Positions 6,993 through 14,074 of a stretch of 16,963 nucleotides of DNA are shown here, piece after piece (within the stretch, counting starts at the first letter, position 1; each line of letters starts with the position of its first letter). The stretch comes from Chloroflexota bacterium. Lineage in GTDB: Bacteria > Chloroflexota > Dehalococcoidia > Tepidiformales > Tepidiformaceae. The stretch spans positions 1 to 16,963 of the forward strand of contig JAKALX010000022.1 of the NCBI GenBank assembly GCA_021823905.1, written 5' to 3'. The notes under the pieces were generated by a model. It was not told the DNA's origin. It saw only the letters and a program-made list of their open reading frames with translations, and did no database searches. A program made the position numbers and the translations under genes.

Positions 6993-8897
6993 TCACGCGG
7001 CCTGTTCCTCTGTTTGCGGCGTCGCGAAGCCCGGCACGGGCCGTCCCAGGAGATAGCCTTGCACGAGATGAATGAGCGAAGCGTGCGCCCACCCGGCCAT
7101 CTGCTCCACGAACGTCATCTGGTCCTCCGTCTCAACTCCCTCGACTAGTACCTGGGCGCCAACTTCGGCGCCGAACGCGAGGATGGCTCGGAGAGCACCG
7201 CGAGCGGCGCCGCCGGCTTGAGCGCCAACCACGATCTCGCGATCGACTTTCAGGTAGTCGCAGGGGACCTCCTGGAGCATCGCCAGGCCGATGTTTCCGG
7301 CGCCCACGTCGTCGAGAGCGATGGCAAAACCAGCTTCGCGGAGTTCCGCTGCGGCCTTGGCGACAACCGGCGGGGCGACCGTGGAACGCTCCGTGATTTC
7401 GATCACGACGCGCCGCGCATCGAGGCCAATGCTGGCCAGTTCCTCGAGCAGCGTGGCTGCCGAGAAGCGGCTGTTGGTGAGGGATGCCGGGGCGACGTTC
7501 AGGAACAGGAGCGATCCCGGCGGGAGCGAAGCCGAGGCCGCGATAGCACTGCGGCGGCAAATCGCGTCCAGTTCCGCAGCCTGACCGAGTAGCGCTGCGA
7601 CGTCGAACGCCTCCTGGGGGCCATCGAGGTCGTAGCTGGGATCGAGCCGCGTGAGCGCTTCGTAGCCAAGCACCGTTCGCGGCGAAAGGTGCCAGATCGG
7701 CTGGAAGACCGTCCGCACGTCGCCGGCCTTCAGCAGCCGGTGCACCGCCTGGATCTTCGAAGCTCGAAAGACCGGCGCCGACTCGAGGCTGGCAGCGTAG
7801 GGTACTACCACGTTTCGTCCGCGGAGCTTCGCCGCGTACAGGGCAGAATCGGCCTGCTGGCGCAACAGGTCGTGGTCGGTCTCGCCAGCCGGGTGGGAGG
7901 CAAGGCCAATGCTTACGCTCACGGGCCCAAGTTCCCGGGCGACCCAGTCTCGAAACCTGTCCATCAGATCGACTGCCTCCCCGATCGCCAATCCCGGGAG
8001 GGTCACGGCGAATTCGTCGCCGCCTATCCGAAAGGCTCGCGCGGAAGGAGGGAGGAAGTCACGCAGCGCGTCGGCCACCGCGCGGAGCGTCATGTCACCG
8101 CGGTCGTGTCCCCAGGTGTCGTTGACTACCTTGAACCCGTCGAGATCGATCATCGCGAGGGTGGGAGTCTCAGCATCCCCGGCGGCTGTTCCGGCGCAGG
8201 CCTCTTCGAACGCCCGCCTGTTTCCAAGCCCGGTCAGCGAATCGGAGTGGGCGACGATTCGGAGCCGCCTCACCTCCAGCTCGGCTTCGGCCTCGCGGCG
8301 AGTAAGCACGCGCCCGACAAAGACAAGAGCCAGGACCACGAGGAGTCCGGCGGGGAGGACGACGAAGAGGACCTTCATCCGTGTTTCGTCCCACACCATG
8401 TAGCTGTGGAGGGCCGTCTCGGCCCGCGTCGCGGCGATCTGATGGCGTCCAGCCAGCACGTCGACGATCTCCGTGCTCCAGCCCGGATACGGACCCGATG
8501 CACTGGATTCTTGCCCCTGGCCAACCCTGTCGAAGTAACGTTGGATGCTCTCCATTCTGACCGGGTCTTCGAGCGAGTCGATGAGCTGGATATCGTGGGG
8601 CCCGCCAAGCCGCCGGATCTCATCTGACGATGCGAGCGCGGCGTTCCACCTTTGGTCCAGCTCCGCGCGATTGTCCTGGGTCGGAGAAGCGAAGTAGACG
8701 TCCGCGGCCTCGGCGGCGCGAGCGAAGTCAAAGCCTGTCTGGGCGTAGGCATTTCCAAGGTCGCTCGCGGCATGGAGATCATTCTGATGCTTGGAGTTGA
8801 CTATATGAGTAACGATCTGGAACGCCACACCGCCGCCAAGAATCCCGGCAATCCCAAGAACAGCAATCCAGCTCAATAGCCTGGGTGACAGACGCAT
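6993..8897 (-). CDS. Membrane GGDEF-EAL protein (c-di-GMP synthesis/degradation)
   Basis: 634 residues. TM1 (9-30) and TM2 (175-196) bracket a predicted extracytoplasmic sensor of about 145 residues that I cannot assign to a named family. GGDEF domain: DLDGFKVVND (251-260) and an intact RIGGDEF (GGDEF at 292-296). The RxxD inhibitory site just upstream is absent (SARA). EAL domain: YEALTR (EAL 413-415), Asn467 in LFLNVAP, Glu500/503 in VIEITER, Asp529/530 in ALDDVGAG, Lys550 in YLKVDRE, Glu586 in LVEGVE and Gln613 in QGYLLGRP. Metal and catalytic positions of both halves appear present, so both activities are possible; which one dominates cannot be read. Start: ATG at 8897 with GGAGG (complement of 8905-8909) 7 bases upstream. 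The frame stays open to 9614, but that extension is antisense to the winged-helix gene. Confidence 0.92.
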   Translation of the reverse strand: MRLSPRLLSWIAVLGIAGILGGGVAFQIVTHIVNSKHQNDLHAASDLGNAYAQTGFDFARAAEAADVYFASPTQDNRAELDQRWNAALASSDEIRRLGGPHDIQLIDSLEDPVRMESIQRYFDRVGQGQESSASGPYPGWSTEIVDVLAGRHQIAATRAETALHSYMVWDETRMKVLFVVLPAGLLVVLALVFVGRVLTRREAEAELEVRRLRIVAHSDSLTGLGNRRAFEEACAGTAAGDAETPTLAMIDLDGFKVVNDTWGHDRGDMTLRAVADALRDFLPPSARAFRIGGDEFAVTLPGLAIGEAVDLMDRFRDWVARELGPVSVSIGLASHPAGETDHDLLRQQADSALYAAKLRGRNVVVPYAASLESAPVFRASKIQAVHRLLKAGDVRTVFQPIWHLSPRTVLGYEALTRLDPSYDLDGPQEAFDVAALLGQAAELDAICRRSAIAASASLPPGSLLFLNVAPASLTNSRFSAATLLEELASIGLDARRVVIEITERSTVAPPVVAKAAAELREAGFAIALDDVGAGNIGLAMLQEVPCDYLKVDREIVVGAQAGGAARGALRAILAFGAEVGAQVLVEGVETEDQMTFVEQMAGWAHASLIHLVQGYLLGRPVPGFATPQTEEQAA

Positions 8898-8948
8898 CGA
8901 ACATCCTCCAAGAGAACGTTCGGATCGGATCAGCAGCTTTGTAGGTCT

Positions 8949-9010
8949 CGGAACCCAGGCGAAGGCCGAGCTGGCTTTCGATGGCGGGGCACTTCGTCCT
9001 GACGGTTCCG
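8949..9010 (-). repeat. Inverted repeat in the leader of the GGDEF-EAL gene
   Basis: CGGAACC (8949-8955) is complementary to GGTTCCG (9004-9010). On the minus-strand transcript this would close a 62-base element starting about 50 bases before the GGDEF-EAL start. Read on the minus strand, the inside contains GGACGAAGTGCC, which recalls the GGACGC/GAAGTGC blocks at 886-899. It may be a folded leader or an operator in the divergent 8898-9149 region; chance cannot be excluded. Confidence 0.3.
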
Positions 9011-9102
9011 GCCTCGCCAACTGAGGTGTTTCCTCCGGCCTGTTCAGTGCTCCTACCTCGTGCGCGCAGACAGGTTCGACTCCGACCCCCTGAGTGAAGG
9101 CT

Positions 9103-9127
9103 GTGTGAACCTCAACCGGTTCGACAC
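9103..9127 (+). promoter_or_regulatory. Hairpin just upstream of the winged-helix gene RBS
   Basis: GTGTGAACC (9103-9111) pairs with GGTTC plus ACAC (9118-9122, 9124-9127), leaving one bulged G (9123) and a six-base loop. It ends 11 bases before GGAG. It could be an mRNA hairpin affecting translation or a dyad operator, perhaps for the regulator it precedes. Confidence 0.4.
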
Positions 9128-9138
9128 CTATCTGAAAA

Positions 9139-9142
9139 GGAG
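9139..9142 (+). promoter_or_regulatory. Ribosome binding site of the winged-helix gene
   Basis: GGAG within AAAAGGAG, 7 bases before the ATG at 9150. It decides the start against the in-frame GTG at 9060, whose extra 30 residues would be encoded by the hairpin region. Confidence 0.65.
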
Positions 9143-9149
9143 CCGTCCC

Positions 9150-9686
9150 ATGAACCCGGCGATTCCTCCATTGCTGTCTGTCGGGCGCGCGCGCCCTGAT
9201 TGGCGATTCGGCGCCTACCGGCCTGGCCCCGGGCAGCCCCCGGAAAGTGCGGACCAAGTGAGACCTGCCATCGCCCCCTCCACCGACGCCCAGCGCGCCG
9301 CACACTTGCCTCCGGCGCTCCCTAGGCTCGCTGGCAGCGCGATCGATCGCGCGTTCGACGAGGAGGTCACGGTGGGCAAACTGACAATTGACCACAACAC
9401 CTACGAGGCGCGGGAGTGTGGCGAACTGGTGCTGCTTACGCGTACGGAGTTTCTGATCCTGGACCACCTGGCAGCACATGTCGGGAAATTGCGAAGTCCG
9501 GCGCAACTCATGTCGGCAGTCCACGGCTACAAGTTTGCGGACTTCGAAGCCCGGCAAGCGGTCGCCGTCTTTGTCCAGCGAATCCGCCGCAAGCTTGCAG
9601 CCTGCGCATACCAATCGGTGGAGATCGTCAATTCGCGCGCTGTTGGCTATCGGCTCCAGGCCCTCGACCGGCCGGACAGAACTTGA
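9150..9686 (+). CDS. Stand-alone OmpR/PhoB-type winged-helix protein
   Basis: 178 residues. The first 70 or so are Pro/Ala-rich and low in complexity. The C-terminal part is a clear OmpR-type DNA-binding domain: VTVGKLTID beta strands, ELVLLTRTEFLILDHLAAH, SPAQLMSAVHGY, the recognition helix AVAVFVQRIRRKL and the wing VEIVNSRAVGYRL. No receiver domain is present, unlike most of the family at about 230 residues, so it is either unregulated by phosphorylation or controlled by a partner. The next gene starts 32 bp downstream on the same strand, suggesting co-transcription. That neighbour has a receiver-like N-terminus, so the pair could work together (inference). Target genes cannot be read. Confidence 0.85.
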   Translation: MNPAIPPLLSVGRARPDWRFGAYRPGPGQPPESADQVRPAIAPSTDAQRAAHLPPALPRLAGSAIDRAFDEEVTVGKLTIDHNTYEARECGELVLLTRTEFLILDHLAAHVGKLRSPAQLMSAVHGYKFADFEARQAVAVFVQRIRRKLAACAYQSVEIVNSRAVGYRLQALDRPDRT

Positions 9687-9718
9687 CGATGTGAATCCGT
9701 CTCAGTCAGGAGAGCCCA

Positions 9719-10933
9719 ATGGGAATCCGCACCGCGCTGATAATCGACCCGCAAGGCGAGCTGCTGGCAACCGCGGCGCCCGAACTTGAACGGTTCGGCA
9801 TAACGGTGGTCGGCATGGTGGGATACGGTCTTGGCGCGCTGGAGTCGGCGTTTTTCCACAAACCCGACCTGATTCTGATACGGGTAGCGGCCCCCCGGGC
9901 CCGCCCGCTGCAGATCATTCAACGGCTTCGCGACGCGCTTCCCGATTCGCCAATTGTCGGCATCCTCGGCGATCCGAAGTCTGGCGTCAGCTCCAGCGTG
10001 ATAGCGGCTGGTGGGTTCGCCTGTGTCCCCGAGCCGGTGCGCCCCGGCGCGTTGGCGCCGGTTATCAAGGCGGCGCGCGACTACTTCGAACGGCGCCACC
10101 GAGCGGTTCGCGTGGTGGCGGGCCAGGGTGGGCAGATCATCACGGTCCTGGGTTCGAAGGGCGGAGTGGGCAAGACAACCGTTGCGGTGAATCTGGCTAT
10201 CGCTCTCGGGCAGGAGTCGCACGCCGCGATTGCTCTTGTGGATGCCGACCCCCTCTTCGGAGATGTTTCGCTAGCGCTTGACCTCGGTGTTCAGCGTTCA
10301 CTGGCGGACGTGGTCGCCAACCTCGGCGAGCTGGACACAACCAATATCCGCGAGTTCATGGCCGGGAAGTTCGGCGTTTGGGTCTTGCCGGCTTCGGCAA
10401 GGCCGCGCGACGGTGGAGAGGTGACCGGCGCGGACCTGACAGGTGTGCTCGATCGGCTTCGCAACGCGTTTGACTTCGTTGTGGTTGACACGGGCGGAGC
10501 GTTCACAGATCTCACTGCCGCGGCGGCTGAGGGGGCGTCCGCTCGGATCCTGGTCACGACCACAGACCTCAACAGTGTCCGCGACACGGCGCGAACCCTC
10601 CAGTGGCTTCGTCAAACCATTGGACAAGCGGCGGAGCCAACATACCTTCTCCAAAACCGGGTCGGTATGCCAGGTGGGCTGGCATGGCCCGCTGTTGACC
10701 GCGAGGTGGGCCTGGCGACCACCTGGTACATCCACGAGGACTCTTCGCCTTGTGAAGGCAATGCAGGCCGGGGCGCCAGTTGTGGAGCGGTATCCAAAGT
10801 GCCGGGCTTCCGTGACCATTCGGAGTCTGGCCGCTTCATTCGTCCATTCGCGCGGAATCACCAATGCGCCTCGCGGAATCCCCGCGACGACCCGATGCTT
10901 CGCAACACGCGGCGTGGCAGGCTGACGCCATAG
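9719..10933 (+). CDS. CpaE-like MinD/ParA-family ATPase, frameshifted near its 3' end
   Basis: Residues 1-125 form a receiver-like fold of the CpaE/TadZ kind with no phospho-acceptor (LILIRV where an Asp is expected). A deviant Walker A GSKGGVGKT sits at 145-153, the A' motif LVDADPLFGD near 173 and Walker B FDFVVVDTG near 251. CpaE/TadZ proteins place Flp/Tad pilus machinery at the pole (known family role), but no other tad gene is visible. RBS AGGAG lies 6 bases before the ATG. After IHEDSS the frame becomes compositionally odd (SPCEGNAGRG). The +1 frame instead gives LVKAMQAGAPVVERYPK and RSLAASF, the expected CpaE C-terminus. One extra base near 10748 explains this, and the restored gene would stop at 10925. 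It may be a sequencing error or a true mutation. Confidence 0.8.
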   Translation: MGIRTALIIDPQGELLATAAPELERFGITVVGMVGYGLGALESAFFHKPDLILIRVAAPRARPLQIIQRLRDALPDSPIVGILGDPKSGVSSSVIAAGGFACVPEPVRPGALAPVIKAARDYFERRHRAVRVVAGQGGQIITVLGSKGGVGKTTVAVNLAIALGQESHAAIALVDADPLFGDVSLALDLGVQRSLADVVANLGELDTTNIREFMAGKFGVWVLPASARPRDGGEVTGADLTGVLDRLRNAFDFVVVDTGGAFTDLTAAAAEGASARILVTTTDLNSVRDTARTLQWLRQTIGQAAEPTYLLQNRVGMPGGLAWPAVDREVGLATTWYIHEDSSPCEGNAGRGASCGAVSKVPGFRDHSESGRFIRPFARNHQCASRNPRDDPMLRNTRRGRLTP

Positions 10934-11229
10934 CAGATCGAGAGCGGTGAGCGGCTGGGGGGCGGCGCTGTCGCGCTGCCACTTCCGATCGTCAACTCCA
11001 GATTCAAAACCAGTGGTACGCCATTCGCTCATCTTTTCGAACACCCGGTAGAGGTTCGATTCGAACTGGAGGGCCGCCTGATGGTCTGATGCCCGATTGG
11101 GCGAGTTCGACGAAGGCATAGGTTCGACCGGACTCGGACCCCCGAGAATGCCGTCGTTTGTGTCAATCGCCGCAGTGATGCCGGGAGTGATGCCGACCCC
11201 GCAGAAGGCGTAGCGGTAGTTGGCAACGG
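10934..11229. other. Gap with no gene I can support
   Basis: About 300 bp between the CpaE-like gene (+) and the broken YihY-like gene (-). A minus-strand frame is open right across it and contains a protein-like stretch (LQFESNLYRVFEKMSEWR). It has no recognisable family, RBS or start, and the same frame continues antisense through the CpaE-like gene. It could be a remnant. Confidence 0.3.
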
Positions 11230-11765
11230 TCAGGACATAGGCGCCTCCTGGGGTGGACGGGGGGCGAGCCTGGCGCGGTAACTCGGGCCAGCGATGGCGA
11301 GGACGGTGGCAACGAGCATGAGCACGCCAACGAGGAGCGCAGCGACGAACGACACTGCGTAGCGCTGGGCTGACCGTCGTGGATTCTCCACCTGGCATAC
11401 GCGGTGGAGCGCGTCACCGGGGGTGTGAAGGCGGAGGCGAGGGCAACGATGGTGATGATGACGGAGATGATTGCGCTGAGCGAGAAGTCAGCGGCCGACT
11501 GGTCCACCGGCGGATTCAGGAACTGCTGTCTGATCGAATCCTGAGCAGCGGACGGCGTGACCGTCGCGACCAGATCCAGGAGCAGGGAGACCACGCCCTC
11601 CATGTGCAGCACCCCTGTCAGCCAGATGAAGGCGATGAGGCCCGGGAAAATGGCGACGGTCAGCCGAAAGGCTATGTGGGAGGCCATCATCGGCAGCCCG
11701 TACTGACGGGTGTGCCGCAGCGTGTGCACCATCAGCCGGCCCAGCTCGATCTGTCTCGGCGGCAC
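11230..11765 (-). pseudogene. YihY/BrkB-family membrane protein, frameshifted and truncated
   Basis: Family of inner-membrane proteins formerly annotated as ribonuclease BN, role unsettled. From a GTG at 11765 or ATG at 11732 the frame reads HTLRHTRQYGLPMMASHIAF, then hydrophobic FRLTVAIFPGLIAFIWLTG and SAIISVIITIVALASAF, as in YihY N-terminal halves. At the G5 run 11419-11423 (CCCCC in the coding sense) the frame is lost. Adding one base continues as PGDALHRVCQVENPRR and SFVAALLVGVLMLVATVLAIAG, the expected next family segment, and this frame stops at 11230. The last two family membrane segments are missing in every frame. Intact members have about 270-320 residues; this covers about 175. 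It starts about 55-90 bp after the cupin stop on the same strand, so it may once have ended that operon. Confidence 0.65.
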
Positions 11766-11820
11766 GCGGACGGCCCAGCCAAACGCACGCCGGGCCGTCC
11801 GCCCTGCTGCTACTCCGCGG

Positions 11821-12240
11821 CTAGACCGCTCCCTCAAGGCGCTCGTCGCCGCGGCTGTAATCGTCCTCGATCCTGAGCGTCGTACCGACTTCTGGCGTGG
11901 AAACCTCAATGATGTCGCAGGCGGTGACTCCAACGAGACGGTGTCTCTGGCCGGCCTCGCAGCTGTAGCCCGCGCCTGGCTGAAGCTCGGTTTCGAGGAG
12001 TGCACCATTGGGCTCGCGTTCCCAGACAACCTTTGCTCTCCCGGAAACGAGGTACCAGCTTTCCGACTTCTGGTCGTGGATCTGGAGGGAGAGCCTCGCC
12101 CCGGCGTTGATATGAATGAGCTTGCCGACGTAGGGTTTGGAGCCTGGGCTCCAGCACACTTCGTACCCCCACGGCTTCTCGGTCCGGCGAGCGTAGGGAC
12201 TCAGATCGAAGTGCCTCTGGGAATGCGCGGACGCGTCCAT
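11821..12240 (-). CDS. Cupin, mannose-6-phosphate isomerase type II-like
   Basis: 139 residues, a single cupin barrel. KPWGYEVCWS near the N-terminus and LIHINAGARLSLQIHDQKSE, ESWYLVSGRAKVVWE, PGAGYSCEAGQRHRLVG further on match the cupin part of type II phosphomannose isomerases and related sugar-phosphate cupins. The metal ligands appear to be His in LQIH, Glu in KSESW and His in QRHRL. Start: ATG at 12240; its A is also the last base of the upstream gene's stop (TGATG), which indicates translational coupling. The position beside a sugar-nucleotide transferase supports a role in making an activated sugar, probably mannose-related (inference). Isomerase activity itself is not proven by the fold. 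Confidence 0.85.
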   Translation of the reverse strand: MDASAHSQRHFDLSPYARRTEKPWGYEVCWSPGSKPYVGKLIHINAGARLSLQIHDQKSESWYLVSGRAKVVWEREPNGALLETELQPGAGYSCEAGQRHRLVGVTACDIIEVSTPEVGTTLRIEDDYSRGDERLEGAV

Positions 12241-12992
12241 CAAAAGGCGAGCGAGGCGACGGGAGACTGGCGGCTCAAGGCGCCGGCCGCCACCAATTCC
12301 TCGGCTTCACGGAGGTCTTTGAGCGAATCGATCGAGCGCCAGGGGCCGCTGAACCGCAACGCCGACAGCCTGCCCTGGGTTGCCAGATCGGGAAAGGTCG
12401 AATCCTCATGGTCGCCTTCGTCCGGGAAGAGCTCCAGCGCCTCCTCGCTCAATGCGTAGATGCCGCCGTTGATCCAGTGATTGAGCACCGGCTTCTCGCG
12501 GAACGCGGTCACGCGGGTCCGCTCCAGGTCGAGGATCCCGTACGGCGAGCGCAGCGGAACCGCGAGGATAGCAGCGGACGTGCCATTTTCGACGCGCAGG
12601 TTTTCAAGGGCGGCGAGGTCGAGGTCGCAGAGAATATCGCCGTTGAGAGCGAGAACGCTGCCGCCTGTCCCGAGTTCGCGGTAGCCGAGCTTGATCGCGC
12701 CGCCGCGACCGAGAGGTCGCTCTTCGCGAACGAGGTCCACGCGGAGGTGATTCGCACGGCCCGCAACGAACGCATCGATGGCTTCGAAAAGGTAGTACCC
12801 GATGATCGCAACGCGCTGAACGCCCGCGCCTTCGAGACTCGCGAGCTGCCAGTCAAGGATTGGCCGGCCGGCGACCTCGACGAGGCATTTGGGTCGTGTG
12901 TTGGTCAGCGGCCGGAGGCGCTCACCTTTGCCGCCGGCGATGATGATGGCGGCGGCTGGCCTCGCGACGTGCGGTCGTGCGACTGACTGCAT
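12240..12992 (-). CDS. Sugar-phosphate nucleotidyltransferase (NDP-sugar pyrophosphorylase)
   Basis: 250 residues. The enzyme family joins a sugar 1-phosphate to an NTP to give NDP-sugar and pyrophosphate. The signature IIIAGGKGERLRPLT with PKCLVEVAGRPILDW covers residues 16-48. The metal-binding Asp119 is in LALNGDILCDLD, and FREKPVLNHWINGGIYAL (165-181) is the sugar-binding EKP and NGG region. At 250 residues it is the short form without a C-terminal hexapeptide or CBS domain. Start ATG at 12992 has a strong GAGGAGG (complement of 12999-13005) 6 bases upstream. Downstream it is coupled to the cupin by TGATG. The exact sugar and nucleotide cannot be told; GDP-mannose or a related product fits the cupin neighbour. 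Confidence 0.92.
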   Translation of the reverse strand: MQSVARPHVARPAAAIIIAGGKGERLRPLTNTRPKCLVEVAGRPILDWQLASLEGAGVQRVAIIGYYLFEAIDAFVAGRANHLRVDLVREERPLGRGGAIKLGYRELGTGGSVLALNGDILCDLDLAALENLRVENGTSAAILAVPLRSPYGILDLERTRVTAFREKPVLNHWINGGIYALSEEALELFPDEGDHEDSTFPDLATQGRLSALRFSGPWRSIDSLKDLREAEELVAAGALSRQSPVASLAF

Positions 12993-14074
12993 GGTGGACC
13001 TCCTCTTTCAGGCAGTGTTGCCGTCGCAAGGGCCGAGGACGGGAACGGTTCGTATAGGTGCAACGGGAGCGAATCGAACAGGGCAAGAGCACCTTCGATG
13101 TTCGATTCAGCCCCGGAGTTCTGGCTGACCCGCCCGTCATCGATGCCGTCAAAGATGAGGCCGACTTCACGATCGTAGATGGGTGCGGCCGCACTGTTCC
13201 GGCCGTCGAACCAGGCGCGTGCCAGGCTCGCCACGCACTCGTATCGGGATTCTCCGGTGGCGGCAGCAACGGCATCGAGGCCGCGCACGACGCAACTGAC
13301 GTCGAATGGGAGGACCCTGGCGCCGGGGAAATGCTGTTCCACAGGTGGGATCAGGACTGCCTCAGCGCTGCAGCGGGCGGCTTCGACGAGGTCGGGCCGG
13401 CCGAATGCCATGCCGGCTTCGGCGAGCGCGGCTTCCTGAAGGTGGCCCCAGAGGTGGACCTGGGCGGGCCCCACGCGGTCGGGCAGCACGTTCTCGTCGG
13501 CGGCACCAGCGATCTCGTTCGCCCAGGCCAACGCGCGCGCCGCCAGATTGTCCGCACCGGTCGTTCGCCAGCACTCGACAACTGCCAGGATGCAGGCTGC
13601 CCGGACGTCGAGATACGGGGTCGGGCGGTCCAGCCATGGCAGGCCTTTTTCGAAACTCTCGACGCAGTCGGCGTCACCAAATGCTGAGACACCGCAGGCA
13701 AGCGCGTGCATCGCCCGCGCCACCCAGGGCCCGTCGCCGGGCATGGAGGTGGTAGTAGTGAGGTTCTTCCGCCCGTTCCAATCGAGAATAAAATTGGCAA
13801 AAGTGCCATCGGCGGTCTGCATGGAGCGGACGAATGCCAGCAGCCCCATAGCTGCGTCGCGCGCCCATGGCAGGCGGTGGCGCCCCCAGAGCCTGGTGTA
13901 CAGGACAACGGCCCTGGCAGCGTCGTCGATGCAGGCGACGCCTTCGAAACCCTGTTCGGCGGCAGGCCAATCGTGCATTTCGACGCCAGTCGGTTGAGCG
14001 TAGACCGCGATGGCGACGGCACCGTCCCCGAGCGCCGGTACTGGCCGGGTCAGTCGCCGGATCTGGCGAATCAA
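12905..14074 (-). CDS. Alpha/alpha-barrel-like protein of a glycan cluster, function unknown
   Basis: 389 residues as read. No signal peptide or membrane segment. The sequence shows repeated helical pairs with aromatic and acidic clusters: GFEGVACIDDAARAVVLY, FANFILDWNGRKN, SMPGDGPWVARAMHAL, RAACILAVVECWR, PFDVSCVVRGLDAVAAA and SQNSGAESNIEGALAL. This resembles six-hairpin (alpha/alpha) glycosidase-like proteins that accompany GT4 enzymes, so carbohydrate binding or cleavage is a guess; the catalytic residues are not identified. The TTG start at 14074 has GGAG 8 bases upstream and overlaps the preceding glycosyltransferase stop by four bases (TTGA). The 3' end is odd: it overruns the next gene by 88 bp with low-complexity residues, and a frameshifted end at 13008 would sit neatly before the next RBS. 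Confidence 0.72.
   Translation of the reverse strand: MIRQIRRLTRPVPALGDGAVAIAVYAQPTGVEMHDWPAAEQGFEGVACIDDAARAVVLYTRLWGRHRLPWARDAAMGLLAFVRSMQTADGTFANFILDWNGRKNLTTTTSMPGDGPWVARAMHALACGVSAFGDADCVESFEKGLPWLDRPTPYLDVRAACILAVVECWRTTGADNLAARALAWANEIAGAADENVLPDRVGPAQVHLWGHLQEAALAEAGMAFGRPDLVEAARCSAEAVLIPPVEQHFPGARVLPFDVSCVVRGLDAVAAATGESRYECVASLARAWFDGRNSAAAPIYDREVGLIFDGIDDGRVSQNSGAESNIEGALALFDSLPLHLYEPFPSSALATATLPERGGPPCSQSHDRTSRGQPPPSSSPAAKVSASGR

Noticed and set aside
7689..8627. Long plus-strand frame opposite the GGDEF-EAL gene (312 codons)
   Set aside because: It mirrors a gene with intact domain motifs on the other strand; its translation is compositionally odd and has no family features.
8898..9614. 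239-residue N-terminal extension of the GGDEF-EAL protein
   Set aside because: It is antisense to the winged-helix gene, and the ATG at 8897 has a GGAGG and is followed directly by a membrane segment.
10298..11398. 366-codon minus-strand frame across the CpaE-like gene
   Set aside because: Most of it is antisense to the conserved ATPase. Only the small part 10934-11230 might be a remnant, and that is reported separately.
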